Origin: Pseudomonadota bacterium
GTDB taxonomy: Bacteria; Pseudomonadota; Gammaproteobacteria; Steroidobacterales; Steroidobacteraceae
Assembly: GCA_021808195.1 (NCBI GenBank)
Contig: JAKBCE010000005.1
Coordinates: 102,686-166,685, forward strand
Reading direction: 5' to 3'
DNA: 64,000 nucleotides
Part shown: positions 31,530 through 40,575 of the stretch, in pieces
Numbering within the stretch: position 1 is the stretch's first letter
Layout: the number at the start of each line of letters is the position of its first letter
Notes under the pieces: generated by a model
The model's input: only the letters and a program-made list of their open reading frames with translations
Database searches by the model: none
What the model was told of the DNA's origin: nothing
Program-made: the position numbers and the translations under genes

Positions 31530-34241
31530 ATGACCGCTCCGACGCCGATAGCCGAGAGCCGGCCCGATCCACAGGAGCTCCTCGCGCGCGTGCAGGCCGA
31601 GGAGGCGCGCGCCGGGCGAGGTAAGCTGCGCATCTTCTTCGGCGCCTCGGCAGGGGTCGGCAAAACCTACTCGATGCTGCAGGCCGCGCAGTCCGAGCAG
31701 GCCGCGGGTACCGATGTGGTCATCGGTTACCTCGAGCCGCATGGTCGTACCGAGACCGAGCAGCTCGCCGAGGGTCTCGACCGGCTGCCAACGCTCGCGG
31801 TCAGCTATCGAGGCATCGTGCGCCAGGAGTTCGATCTCGATGCCGCGCTCGGACGACACCCGCAGATCCTGCTGGTCGATGAGCTGGCGCACTCCAACCT
31901 GATCGGCGGCGTGCCCCAACCGCGCCATCCGAAGCGCTGGCAGGATGTCGAGGAGCTGCTGGCCGCAGGCATCAACGTTTGGACCACGGTCAACGTTCAG
32001 CACCTGGAGAGTCTCAATGACCTGATCTACCAGACCACCGGAGTGCGTCAGAGCGAAACGCTGCCCGATCACGTGTTTGATGATGCCGATGCGATCGAGC
32101 TGATCGACCTGCCGGCCGATGACCTGCTGGCACGCCTGCATGCCGGCAAGGTGTATGTCTCCGATGCCGTCGCGACGGCCGCCGAACGCTTCTTTCGCCG
32201 CACCAACCTGATGGCGCTGCGCGAGATTGCATTGCGCCGGGTAGCCGAGCGTGTCGAGGCTGCATCGCGCGAGCTGCAACCGGAGCGCGCGCGCAGGCGA
32301 ATCGCCGGGGAGCGGATCCTGGTGGCCGTCGGACCGGATGAACAGGCCGAGCAGTTGGTGCGTACCGGCAAACGCATGGCCGATGCACTCGCGGCCGGCT
32401 GGAGCGTCGTGTACGTAGAGACCCCGGCGCTGCTGCGCCTCTCGGAGCAGGAGCGCAATCGACGCATCGCGGTGCTGCGCCTCGCGGAATCACTGGGTGC
32501 GGAGACCGTGACCCTGGATGGACCGTCGGCGGCTGCAGCATTGCTCGAGTATGCGCAGACACGCCGGGCTACCCGCGTGTTGGTGGGCGCGCCGAAGCGA
32601 CGGGGCTGGCGTTCCTGGGTGCAGACCTCGACCTCGACCTTGCTCGTAAAACAGGCGCGCGGCTTCGATGTCATCGTGGTCGCCCCGGCAGGATCGGGCG
32701 CTGTCCGGCCGGCCCCCTCGGCGCAAATGACCGTCAGCGAAGGGCCGAGTGCGATTGCTTGGGATCGCTACGGTTGGGCTGCCGGGGTGAGCGCGCTCAG
32801 CACCCTGCTCGCGTTCCTCATGTATCCGAAATTCGAGCTCTCCAACCTTGCCATGGTCTACCTGCTCGGGGTGACCGTGGCGGGACTGCGGCTCGGACGC
32901 GGCCCTTCGGCGCTGACCGCCGTGCTCAATGTGCTCGCCTTTGATTTCTTCTTCGTTCCGCCGCGCTTCACGATCGCGGTCTCCGACGCCCAGTACTTCA
33001 TCACGTTCGCCGCCATGCTCACTATCGGGCTGGTCATTGCCCGGCTGACCGCCAATGTGCGCCAGCAGAATCGCGTCGCCGGTGCCCGTGAGCGGCGCAC
33101 CGCAGCACTGTACGCGATGAGTCGGGAACTCGCCGTCACACGCGGTATCGAGAACATGGCGACAGTGGCCGTGCGCCACGTGACCGAAGTGTTCACATGC
33201 CGAGCGGTCGTGCTGTTGCCGGATCTTGAAGGCAAGCTGCGCCTGCCGCGCGGGGAGCCGCTCGACAGCTCGCTGCGTGGTGCGGACCTCGCCGTGGCGC
33301 AATGGGTCAACGATCATGGCCGACGCGCCGGACTCGGCTCGGATACGCTGCCGGCGACGCCGGCGCTGTATGTGCCACTGGGCGATGAGGCGCGTGCGAC
33401 CGGCGTGCTGGCGGTCCTGCCGACCAACGCCCGGCGCGTGCTGTTGCCGGAACAGAGTCAGTTGCTCGACACGTTCGCCGGGCAGATCGGGCTCGCGCTC
33501 GAGCGTGCGCGCTTTGCCGACGCGGCGCAGGCCTCGAGTCTCGCCGCGGAACGCGAGAGCCTGCGCAATACGCTGCTCGCCTCGATCTCGCACGATTTGC
33601 GCACGCCGCTCGCGGTCATGGTAGGCGCGGCCAGCACGCTCACCGAGCGCGGCGAGGCGCTCGATGCGCGCCGACGCCGCGAACTCGCCGCATCGATCGA
33701 ACAGAAGGCCCGCGAGATGTCCGAACTCGTCTCCAATGTGCTCGATCTGATGCGCTTTCAGTCCGGACAGGTGCCGCTGCGGTGGGATTGGCAGAGCGTG
33801 GAGGATCTGGTGGGCGCCGCGTTGCGGCACATCGAGCTGCGCATGCACGAGCACCCGATTGAGCTGCGCCTGCCCCCGGACCTGCCCCCCGTGCACGTGG
33901 ACGCGGGGCTGGTCGTGCAGGTCTTCGTCAACCTGTTCGACAATATCGCCAAATACACCCCGCCCGGCACGCACGCCTGGGTGTCCGCCGGCAACGAAGG
34001 CGCTGCGGTGCGAGTCGTGGTCGAGGACGACGGTCCGGGGCTGCCCGAGGGCGACCCGCAGCGGCTGTTCGAGAAATTCCAGCGCGGCAGCGAAGAAGGG
34101 TCGGTCGCCGGGGCCGGACTCGGGCTCGCGATCTGCCGCGCGATCGTCCGAGCGCACGGGGGGGAGATCGTGGCCCGCCGACGCGATGCGGGCGGCGCAC
34201 GATTCGAGTTCACGCTGCCGACGCGGGAGCCACAGAAGTGA
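31530..34241 (+). CDS. kdpD: osmosensitive K+ sensor histidine kinase KdpD
   Basis: A 903-residue sensor kinase controlling kdp expression in response to K+ limitation and osmotic stress. The cytoplasmic N-terminal KdpD domain has Walker A FFGASAGVGKTYSML (about 36-50) and the motif VDELAHSN. A universal-stress-like domain follows (about 250-370), then four membrane helices (about 405-505, KFELSNLAMVYLLGV), a GAF-like region, the dimerisation/phosphoacceptor motif SISHDLRTPLAV (His near residue 688) and a HATPase domain (NLFDNIAKYTPPG; GAGLGLAICRAIV). Its stop overlaps the kdpE start by 4 nt. Confidence 0.97.
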   Translation: MTAPTPIAESRPDPQELLARVQAEEARAGRGKLRIFFGASAGVGKTYSMLQAAQSEQAAGTDVVIGYLEPHGRTETEQLAEGLDRLPTLAVSYRGIVRQEFDLDAALGRHPQILLVDELAHSNLIGGVPQPRHPKRWQDVEELLAAGINVWTTVNVQHLESLNDLIYQTTGVRQSETLPDHVFDDADAIELIDLPADDLLARLHAGKVYVSDAVATAAERFFRRTNLMALREIALRRVAERVEAASRELQPERARRRIAGERILVAVGPDEQAEQLVRTGKRMADALAAGWSVVYVETPALLRLSEQERNRRIAVLRLAESLGAETVTLDGPSAAAALLEYAQTRRATRVLVGAPKRRGWRSWVQTSTSTLLVKQARGFDVIVVAPAGSGAVRPAPSAQMTVSEGPSAIAWDRYGWAAGVSALSTLLAFLMYPKFELSNLAMVYLLGVTVAGLRLGRGPSALTAVLNVLAFDFFFVPPRFTIAVSDAQYFITFAAMLTIGLVIARLTANVRQQNRVAGARERRTAALYAMSRELAVTRGIENMATVAVRHVTEVFTCRAVVLLPDLEGKLRLPRGEPLDSSLRGADLAVAQWVNDHGRRAGLGSDTLPATPALYVPLGDEARATGVLAVLPTNARRVLLPEQSQLLDTFAGQIGLALERARFADAAQASSLAAERESLRNTLLASISHDLRTPLAVMVGAASTLTERGEALDARRRRELAASIEQKAREMSELVSNVLDLMRFQSGQVPLRWDWQSVEDLVGAALRHIELRMHEHPIELRLPPDLPPVHVDAGLVVQVFVNLFDNIAKYTPPGTHAWVSAGNEGAAVRVVVEDDGPGLPEGDPQRLFEKFQRGSEEGSVAGAGLGLAICRAIVRAHGGEIVARRRDAGGARFEFTLPTREPQK

Positions 34242-34942
34242 CCGGCTCGATGCACCAGGTCCTGGTCATCGAGGACGAGCCGGCCATCCGTAACGTACTG
34301 AAGGTACTGCTCGAGGCCGAGCACTACCGGGTGGTCGAGGCCGACAGCGCGCTGCGTGCTGAAATCGAGAGCCGCAGCCACAAGCCCGATCTGCTGCTGG
34401 TCGATCTTGGGCTGCCGGACGGCAATGGCCTGACGATCATCCGGCGCGTGCGGGCCTGGTCGCCGGTGCCCATCATCGTTCTCTCGGCGCGCGCGCAGGA
34501 GGAGCAGAAGATCGCTGCGCTCGATGCGGGCGCCGATGACTACGTCACCAAACCGTTCAGCGCTCCTGAGCTGCTCGCGCGGGTGCGCGCGGCATTACGG
34601 CGCAACGTGCGCGGCACTGAGCAGACGGGCATGCTCGCTCTCGGCCGGGTCCGGGTTGATCTGTCGAAACGCGCCGCGAGCGGCGCCGCCGGGGAAATTC
34701 ACCTGACTCCGCTCGAGTACCGGGTGCTCGAGAGTCTGGCGCGGCACCTCGGTGCCATCGTCACGCAACAGCAGTTGATTCGGGAAGTGTGGGGTCCGGA
34801 GCGGCTCGGCGACTCGCGCGGGCTGCGAGTGTGCATCATGAATCTGCGCGCCAAGATCGAATCCGATCCCCACAAGCCTAACTATCTGCTCACCGAGGCG
34901 GGGCTCGGCTATCGGCTGCGCACCGATGAGAGTGAGCCGTAG
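34238..34942 (+). CDS. kdpE: KDP operon response regulator KdpE
   Basis: A 234-residue OmpR-type regulator phosphorylated by KdpD. The receiver has acidic residues EDE near 12-14, phosphoacceptor D56 in LLLVDLGLPDG and lysine in YVTKPFSAPE. The C-terminal winged helix keeps LTPLEYRVLESLARH and GLGYRL. The first start is GTG 34238 (overlapping kdpD, GTGA); ATG 34250 four codons later would also give an intact protein. It is the last gene of the kdp operon, ahead of an inverted repeat shared with the convergent cheX. Confidence 0.97.
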   Translation: MTGSMHQVLVIEDEPAIRNVLKVLLEAEHYRVVEADSALRAEIESRSHKPDLLLVDLGLPDGNGLTIIRRVRAWSPVPIIVLSARAQEEQKIAALDAGADDYVTKPFSAPELLARVRAALRRNVRGTEQTGMLALGRVRVDLSKRAASGAAGEIHLTPLEYRVLESLARHLGAIVTQQQLIREVWGPERLGDSRGLRVCIMNLRAKIESDPHKPNYLLTEAGLGYRLRTDESEP

Positions 34943-34944
34943 GC

Positions 34945-34975
34945 GCGCTGGCGGCTGCGATCCTGCGGCCAGCGC
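34945..34975. terminator. hairpin between convergent kdpE and cheX genes
   Basis: GCGCTGGC (34945-34952) and GCCAGCGC (34968-34975) form a perfect 8-bp stem with a 15-nt loop. It lies directly after the cheX stop on one strand and 3 nt past the kdpE stop on the other. There is no long T-run on either side, so termination efficiency is uncertain. Confidence 0.5.
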
Positions 34976-35422
34976 TTAAGTGAGCGAGACCACCAGCTTG
35001 GCAGAGTGACTGCGCCAGTGGATGGGGATGACGAATGCGCGCGCGCCCGGGGGATTCGGAATTTGCGGCTTCTCGCCGGAGAACACGCTCGGCACGGAAA
35101 TTACGAAGTCATGACCGAAATCGCGTCGTGCATTACCGGAGATGGTGTTGGCCACTTCGCCGACCAGATCACGCATGCTCTCGTGGCTGAAGTCACTCTC
35201 CTGCATCTTCATCAGCAGCACCGTCAGCATGGCTCGCGGCGCGGTGAAGTACACGACGCCTGCGCGCTTGCCCGAGATGCTGATCAGTCCGGTGTAATCC
35301 TGTATCGCCGGCTCGCCCTCGAGCAGGTACGGCGAACCGATCGTCGCCGGTTGCTGCGCGGCCACCTCGAAGTACCGGGTGGTGCCATCAACGAAAGTTT
35401 TGAGTTCCTCTTCCCGCAGCAT
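34976..35422 (-). CDS. CheX/CheC-like chemotaxis phosphatase
   Basis: A 148-residue CheX-type protein expected to dephosphorylate a CheY-like regulator. The active-site helix motif with paired Glu and Asn is visible in DLVGEVANTISGNARRDFG (about residues 85-103), the E-x-x-N arrangement of the CheC/CheX/FliY family. It contains one copy of the motif, as CheX does. It lies 27 nt downstream of a CheY-like gene, its likely target, and is last in a four-gene minus-strand operon. No flagellar or chemoreceptor genes are near. Confidence 0.88.
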   Translation of the reverse strand: MLREEELKTFVDGTTRYFEVAAQQPATIGSPYLLEGEPAIQDYTGLISISGKRAGVVYFTAPRAMLTVLLMKMQESDFSHESMRDLVGEVANTISGNARRDFGHDFVISVPSVFSGEKPQIPNPPGARAFVIPIHWRSHSAKLVVSLT

Positions 35423-35449
35423 CTGCGTGCTCGATATGCCGGTGTTGAC

Positions 35450-35842
35450 TCAGTACATCAGCTCGGCGATAGCTTCGTTCAGCTGCCGATCGGTGAACGG
35501 CTTACTTAAAAAGCCGTTTGCGCCGCGCTCCATGGCCTCGACCGCGGTCGCCTTGTCGGCGAGCGCGGAGATCACCAGGATTCGTACCTGTGGCTTCATG
35601 CGCACCAGCTGGGTGATGCATTCGATGCCGTCCATCTGCGGCATGGTCAGATCCATGGTCACCAGGTCCGGGTCGGTCCGGCGCGCCAGCTCGAGCGCTT
35701 CGAGGCCGTTGGCGGCCGTCCCGACCACCTCCAGATCGTCGAACTGCTGCGAGCGCTCGATGCGCCGCCGCACGATATTGGAGTCATCCACGATCAGTAG
35801 TCTGACCAATCGTCGAGCATGAGTTTCCGGTGCGCTGTTCAT
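35450..35842 (-). CDS. CheY-like single-domain response regulator
   Basis: A 130-residue receiver with no output domain. The acidic pocket D19/D20 (LLIVDDSN), phosphoacceptor D64 (LVTMDLTMPQMDG), switch residue S92 (LVISALADK) and K114 (GFLSKPF) are all in place. This is an active CheY-type fold. The upstream gene encodes a kinase with HPt and CheA-like ATPase domains and the downstream gene a CheX-type phosphatase. Phosphorylation and dephosphorylation partners are therefore in the same operon. What the phosphorylated form binds is unknown. Confidence 0.93.
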   Translation of the reverse strand: MNSAPETHARRLVRLLIVDDSNIVRRRIERSQQFDDLEVVGTAANGLEALELARRTDPDLVTMDLTMPQMDGIECITQLVRMKPQVRILVISALADKATAVEAMERGANGFLSKPFTDRQLNEAIAELMY

Positions 35843-35861
35843 GGCTCAGTGCCACCGACGC

Positions 35862-37958
35862 CTAAGCCACGGCGCTTTCGCTGATCGCCGGCAGCGCAAT
35901 CTTGAAGCGAGTAAAGCGACCCGGGTTGGTGCTGACGCCGATTCGGCCGCCGAGGCCGTATACGGCCTTGGCGACAACGTCCATTCCGGTGCCGCGGCCG
36001 GCATCCATCGTGACCTCGGTGCGTGTCGAGAATCCGGGTTTGAAAATCAGCGCAAGCGCCGAGCGGTTGTCGAGCGCTGCAGCCTGCTCCGAGGTGAGGA
36101 TGTTCTTGCGCACCGCGGCTTCCTTGAGTGCCTCAGGCGAGAGGCCGGCCCCGTCGTCTTCGAACAGCAGCTCAAATCCGGTCTCGACGCGGCGGAACTC
36201 CACCCGCACTTGGCCGGACCCGGATTTGGCGCCGGTGCGCCGTACCGCATCGGGCTCGATGCCGTGCACGGCGGCGTTGCGCAGCATCTGGATGAGGCAA
36301 TCCTTGACGGTCGACAAATATTGCGACGGACACTCCTCGAGGCCGTGCAGCGTCAGATCGAAAGCCTTGTGATGCTCTTCCGACAGCTTGTGCGCGAGCG
36401 CCTGTAGCGTCGCGGCGAGCTCGGCCGGAGCATTCGCTCGTGGCGCGCTCGGTGCGTGCTGCGCAACCGGGGCGCTCTCCTTCAGCGCCGTCAGGCGCAG
36501 GGTCATTTCACGCACACCGTTCAGATGAGCGAGCAATTCATCGAGCTTCAGCACCAGGGGTAGAAAGTCCTTGCCGGTGAGCTCGGCATTGGCCTTCAGC
36601 TCGGCCACCATGTCCTCGAGCTGGTGGGCGCGTTGCGCGATACTCATCAGGTTCAGTGCCGAAGCCTCGCCCTTCATGGCATGCAGTTCGCGCGCCAGAC
36701 CCGCAAGCTTCTTGCTGAATTCCCCGTGGTTACGCGCCGGCTCCTTCAGAATGGCGTTGACGTGCTTCAGACCCGCCGCAGCGGTCTCGAGAAATGCGCT
36801 GATCTGCAGCGGGTCGGAATGCAGCATGCTCACCAGCATGTCGAGCTGCGAGTGCGCGTTTTCCTGGGCATCGTGCAGCTCCCGCGAGAGCAGTACGCTC
36901 GAGGTGATGTCGCCAACCGAGCACAACACGTGCTTGACGCCTTCCGGCCCCATCACGCGGTGAAAATCGAACTGCAGAAAGCGCGTCTCCTTGCCGTTGC
37001 GGCCGTTGTCCATGCTCACCTCGAGCTGCCCGAGGGGGTTGATGCTCTTCATGAGGTTCTCGTGTGCCCGTTCACCCCAGAGCAGCTTGATGAATTTCAT
37101 CGCGGTGGCCAGGGTCTCGGGCGAGACTTTGTCGCGCAGCAGCTCCTCGAACGACAGGCCGGCGAAGTCGGTGCGGCCGAACAGTTGGCACAATGCCTGT
37201 GACCAGACCGCGCCGATCCGGTAATCGGCATCGAGCAGGAAGAAGCCCTCGCGGACCGTAGCGAGGATGTCGCGCGTCTGCTCCTGGGCCTCGCGCGCTT
37301 CCCGCTCGCCGCGCGCTCGGGCGAGCTGCAGATAGGCGGCTGCCATGCCGAGTAGCAGCACCGCGAGCACACCGGCCGAGAGCAGCAGTCGCAGCCGAGC
37401 CGCGGCCGCAGCGGTGCGTGCCTGCAACGCGCTGCTGACTGCGGCGAGCTGCTCGCGCAGAGCCGCGGAGTTCCCGGCGGCAAACAGCTCCGCGCGGCGC
37501 ACGTGCGCGTAGAAGACCCGCCCACTGCGCGACAGAGTGCTGTTGGTGGCAGAATCCGAATACGGCTCGCCCGCATAGGCGAGCACCGGGGCGAGCACCG
37601 GCGTGTAATTGCGCCACAGGGCGGTGACCGCGCCGAGTGCCGAGGGATCGAGCCCGGGTTGGTGCTGCAGTGAGACGAGGTCGCGGTTGAAGCCGGCCAC
37701 GCTTGCGGCCAGCTCGGCGTGCACGTGGCCGGTGTACTCGAGCGTATCCAGCCGTTGGCGCAGCGCGGTGAGCTGCTGGGAAATGAGTGCGGGGTAGGTC
37801 TGCAGCTCGCTCGCGCGCTGCAGGTTGCCGATGCTCGCGCGGATCTGCGTCGCGAGCCTGAACCCGATGATGAGCACGAGCCCCATCACGGCGGCGAGCA
37901 CGGTGCCGGCGGCTGCTGTGAGCAGGCGGCGGTTTCGATCAGCGTCCGACAATAACAT
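35862..37958 (-). CDS. membrane sensor kinase with PAS, HPt and CheA-like ATPase domains
   Basis: A 698-residue kinase of unusual layout. Helices at about 13-33 and 191-213 flank an extracytoplasmic sensor of some 155 residues. A PAS-like domain (about 225-355, EGFFLLDADYRIGAVWS) and an HPt domain follow; the phosphorylatable histidine is in LARELHAMKGEASALNL. The C-terminus is a CheA-type ATPase: IQMLRNAAVHGIEPDAV (N box), FEDDGAGLSPEAL (G1) and GRGTGMDVVAKAVYGLGGRI (G2). No CheW-like P5 or methyl-accepting domain is present, so it would sense directly rather than through an array. CheY-like and CheX-like genes lie downstream. Confidence 0.88.
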   Translation of the reverse strand: MLLSDADRNRRLLTAAAGTVLAAVMGLVLIIGFRLATQIRASIGNLQRASELQTYPALISQQLTALRQRLDTLEYTGHVHAELAASVAGFNRDLVSLQHQPGLDPSALGAVTALWRNYTPVLAPVLAYAGEPYSDSATNSTLSRSGRVFYAHVRRAELFAAGNSAALREQLAAVSSALQARTAAAAARLRLLLSAGVLAVLLLGMAAAYLQLARARGEREAREAQEQTRDILATVREGFFLLDADYRIGAVWSQALCQLFGRTDFAGLSFEELLRDKVSPETLATAMKFIKLLWGERAHENLMKSINPLGQLEVSMDNGRNGKETRFLQFDFHRVMGPEGVKHVLCSVGDITSSVLLSRELHDAQENAHSQLDMLVSMLHSDPLQISAFLETAAAGLKHVNAILKEPARNHGEFSKKLAGLARELHAMKGEASALNLMSIAQRAHQLEDMVAELKANAELTGKDFLPLVLKLDELLAHLNGVREMTLRLTALKESAPVAQHAPSAPRANAPAELAATLQALAHKLSEEHHKAFDLTLHGLEECPSQYLSTVKDCLIQMLRNAAVHGIEPDAVRRTGAKSGSGQVRVEFRRVETGFELLFEDDGAGLSPEALKEAAVRKNILTSEQAAALDNRSALALIFKPGFSTRTEVTMDAGRGTGMDVVAKAVYGLGGRIGVSTNPGRFTRFKIALPAISESAVA

Positions 37959-37971
37959 GCGGCGTACCTGC

Positions 37972-40065
37972 TTAGTTCGGCAGCACGAAACGGATCATGG
38001 TGCGCACCGGCACCTCGACCGGCGTGCCCCGGAATCTCGGCGGCGCATAGCGCCAGCGACGAATGGCATCCAGGGCGGCGCGGTTGAAGACGTCCGGCGG
38101 ACTGGCTTGAATCACCTGCAGCGCACGGGTTCGTCCCCTTTGGTCGACGATGTATTGCACCGTCACTTCGCCGGCGATGCGCTCCGAGAGCGCCTGCTGC
38201 GGGTAACCGGGCGCAACATAGTGCGTGCGGCGCAGGTTTCGGGCTACATCGGCAAGTTGCGCGTCGGTCGGCTTCGGAGGGGCGTCGAGAATGTGCGCGG
38301 CAGCCTGCAATGCGGCTGCGGTGGCACCCCAGCGCTGCGCTGCGCCGAGATCGGCCTGCGCAGCGGCACGCTGGCCATCCTGTGCCGCCGCTTCGGCGCG
38401 CGCAACGAGTGCCTTGGCAAGATCCTGACGCAGCCGTTGTGCAGCCGCGGAGGCTTTCGGTCCAAGGTGAGCTTGGCTGATCAGCGTCAGGTAATGCGCG
38501 GCGCTGTCACGTGCAGGCGGCGTCAGCACGCCGGCGGCGAGGCGGGCACGTGCCATCGCAAGTAACTGTTTGATCTGTGCGTGCTGAGTGCGTGCGTGCT
38601 GAGCGGTGACTTGCTGGCGTACGGCCGTCAGCGCCTGGGGTGTGGCGCCATTGGCGCGGGCGGCAGCGAGCCATTGATTCTCCGCGTCGGTGCGCCCGGC
38701 GATGCCGGCTTGTCGCGCCTGCTTCAGCAGCGCACTGAGCAGTGCGTGTGTGGCGCTCTCGGTGGCCGAGGCGCTCGGCGCCAGCACGCGTAGTCTGGCG
38801 AGCGCCGAAGCGGCGCTCGCAGCGCCGGTCAACCGGTTGGCGCTGATGCGCCGGATGATCTGTTGGGCAATGGTTCGGGCCTGTTGCTTGTTCTGCAGGC
38901 TCGCAAGCTGATTCTGCCAGGCCATGATTTGCGCCGCGGGTACGCCGCTGCGTGCGGCCTGGGCGATCAGCGGTGACACGGCGCTCAGGTGCCCACCGGC
39001 GAGGGCCTGATTCACCAGGGCGCTCGACAATGCGATGCCGAACGGGCCGAGGTGCGGATTGGTGGGCTCAGCCAGACGCAGTGTCGCCAGCGCGAGTGCA
39101 GCTGCATTGGTGTGACCGTGCGCAATGGCGTCCTGGAATCGAGAGATCAGCACATGACTGACTCGCCGTAAGCCGTCACGGGCTTCACCATTCGTCGGGT
39201 CGACTGCGAGCACCGAGCGGTAATACACCAGTGCGTTGGCACCCCTCGGAGCAGTGAAGTGGCGCGCAAACATCGCGCGGCTCGCTTTGACGAGCAGGTC
39301 CTCGACCCGACCCTGAACAATGGAAGTGTCGACCGCTGGCCCCGGCAGGACCGCGGCGGCCGGACGCTGTGCCGGGATTGGGCGTGTGGGGACGTGGCCG
39401 GACGCGGCCGGTAACGACTCGGCGGCGTGCCGTCTGAATAGAAATACGCCCACCGCAATTGCGGCAACCGCGAGCGCCGCGGCACCGGCGAGGATCACGA
39501 GTGGCTTGCGTGAGCCACCACTGCCCGCCTCGGCGCCGAGGGCGGGTGCGGCCGGGGAGGGGGGCGCGCGGTTTTGCAGAAGCACACGCCGCTCGGGCTG
39601 AGTTGCCGCGGCGCGCGATGGTGTGGTCTGCTGCAATGCGTCGGTGATTGCGGCGTTCAGAACCGCCGTGGTCTTGTCCGGCTCGATCGGCAGCGGCAGG
39701 ACGGCGAAGACCGTCGTGCCCTTGACCGCAGCGGCAACGGACTTCTCCGCGCCTGCGTCCGCGAACACCAGGATGACGGCGTGCGGAGTCTGCTCGAGAG
39801 CGCGTTCGACGTCGGCGCGCAGCTCCGACATGTCACGCGCATCGATGGCGAGGATCTGCCCGCCCCGTTCGCTGCTGACATGATCGAGTGCGGCATCGAT
39901 CGACTCAGCGGGGTGCACACTGGCGCGGCCGTCGAGCACTTCGCCGAGTTCGAGCAGGAAATCGTCATGGCGGGTGAGGGCGGTCAGGCTGACCGCTGCG
40001 CGTGCGGCGTTGCCGCTGAGTTCACCGATGGAATCGCGAGACTCATTCGGCGCTGCATGGGCCAC
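37972..40065 (-). CDS. TonB C-terminal-domain protein with receiver-like N-terminus
   Basis: A 697-residue protein starting at GTG 40065, with GAGGGAG 7 nt upstream. Residues 25-145 have the strand/helix rhythm of a receiver (ILAIDARD, AVILVFADAG, VFAVLPLPIEP), but the key lysine is not obvious. One membrane helix spans about 188-210. A long Ala/Gln-rich helical repeat region resembling TPR/coiled structure follows (about 250-590). The last 80 residues are a TonB C-terminal domain (YVAPGYPQQALSERIAGEVT; RRWRYAPPRFRGTPVEVPV). It is first in the four-gene operon with the kinase, CheY-like and CheX-like genes. A role linking outer-membrane energy or signalling to the phosphorelay is inferred. 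Confidence 0.8.
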   Translation of the reverse strand: MAHAAPNESRDSIGELSGNAARAAVSLTALTRHDDFLLELGEVLDGRASVHPAESIDAALDHVSSERGGQILAIDARDMSELRADVERALEQTPHAVILVFADAGAEKSVAAAVKGTTVFAVLPLPIEPDKTTAVLNAAITDALQQTTPSRAAATQPERRVLLQNRAPPSPAAPALGAEAGSGGSRKPLVILAGAAALAVAAIAVGVFLFRRHAAESLPAASGHVPTRPIPAQRPAAAVLPGPAVDTSIVQGRVEDLLVKASRAMFARHFTAPRGANALVYYRSVLAVDPTNGEARDGLRRVSHVLISRFQDAIAHGHTNAAALALATLRLAEPTNPHLGPFGIALSSALVNQALAGGHLSAVSPLIAQAARSGVPAAQIMAWQNQLASLQNKQQARTIAQQIIRRISANRLTGAASAASALARLRVLAPSASATESATHALLSALLKQARQAGIAGRTDAENQWLAAARANGATPQALTAVRQQVTAQHARTQHAQIKQLLAMARARLAAGVLTPPARDSAAHYLTLISQAHLGPKASAAAQRLRQDLAKALVARAEAAAQDGQRAAAQADLGAAQRWGATAAALQAAAHILDAPPKPTDAQLADVARNLRRTHYVAPGYPQQALSERIAGEVTVQYIVDQRGRTRALQVIQASPPDVFNRAALDAIRRWRYAPPRFRGTPVEVPVRTMIRFVLPN

Positions 40066-40575
40066 AATCGGTCTCCCTCGTTATTCTGTGCACAAGCCGC
40101 GGCATACCGCCGACCCCGCCACGTGCGCTGCACCGGGTGCAGGTGGGCGAGTCGATGCCAGATGCCCGACTGCGCGACGTGCAGCTGGGATGAAACCCGT
40201 CGCGTGGCGACCCCGCAGTGTCGCCGTTCACACTATTGATGCGATCCGCCTCCCATCCGGCAATCGTTGTCGGAAGCGGATCGGAACGTCCCCCCATCAG
40301 GAGGGGGCGGCAGGACGCCGCGTCGACCGAGCGGCATCGCAGATGACCTCGACAGCGGACCTCGGGCGGCCGATCATGGGACGGCGCACGGAAGCGCCGG
40401 CATGCGGCACCGCTGGAACGAATTGCCGCCGCGGCCGTCATACTGTGTACAGGGCAGCGGGATCGCGAGTTCGGCAGCAGTCGCGCAGAGCGAGGCGCTC
40501 CATCCGGTCTGCGCAGCGGGCGCGTCAAAGCCTCTCACGGCCGCCACTGCCGTTGTGAAACGGGAGGTTATGGCG
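40066..40575. other. 510-bp divergent intergenic region before prkA
   Basis: This lies between the divergent TonB-domain gene and prkA. The prkA frame is open back to 40267 but that part has no resemblance to the family and no ribosome site. A short GC stem (CCCCC/GGGGG around 40289-40308) is the only structure seen. I could not identify promoters or a gene here. Confidence 0.4.

Noticed and set aside
40267..40575. 103-codon N-terminal extension of PrkA
   Set aside because: There is no ribosome site upstream and no resemblance to PrkA; GGGAGG precedes ATG 40576.
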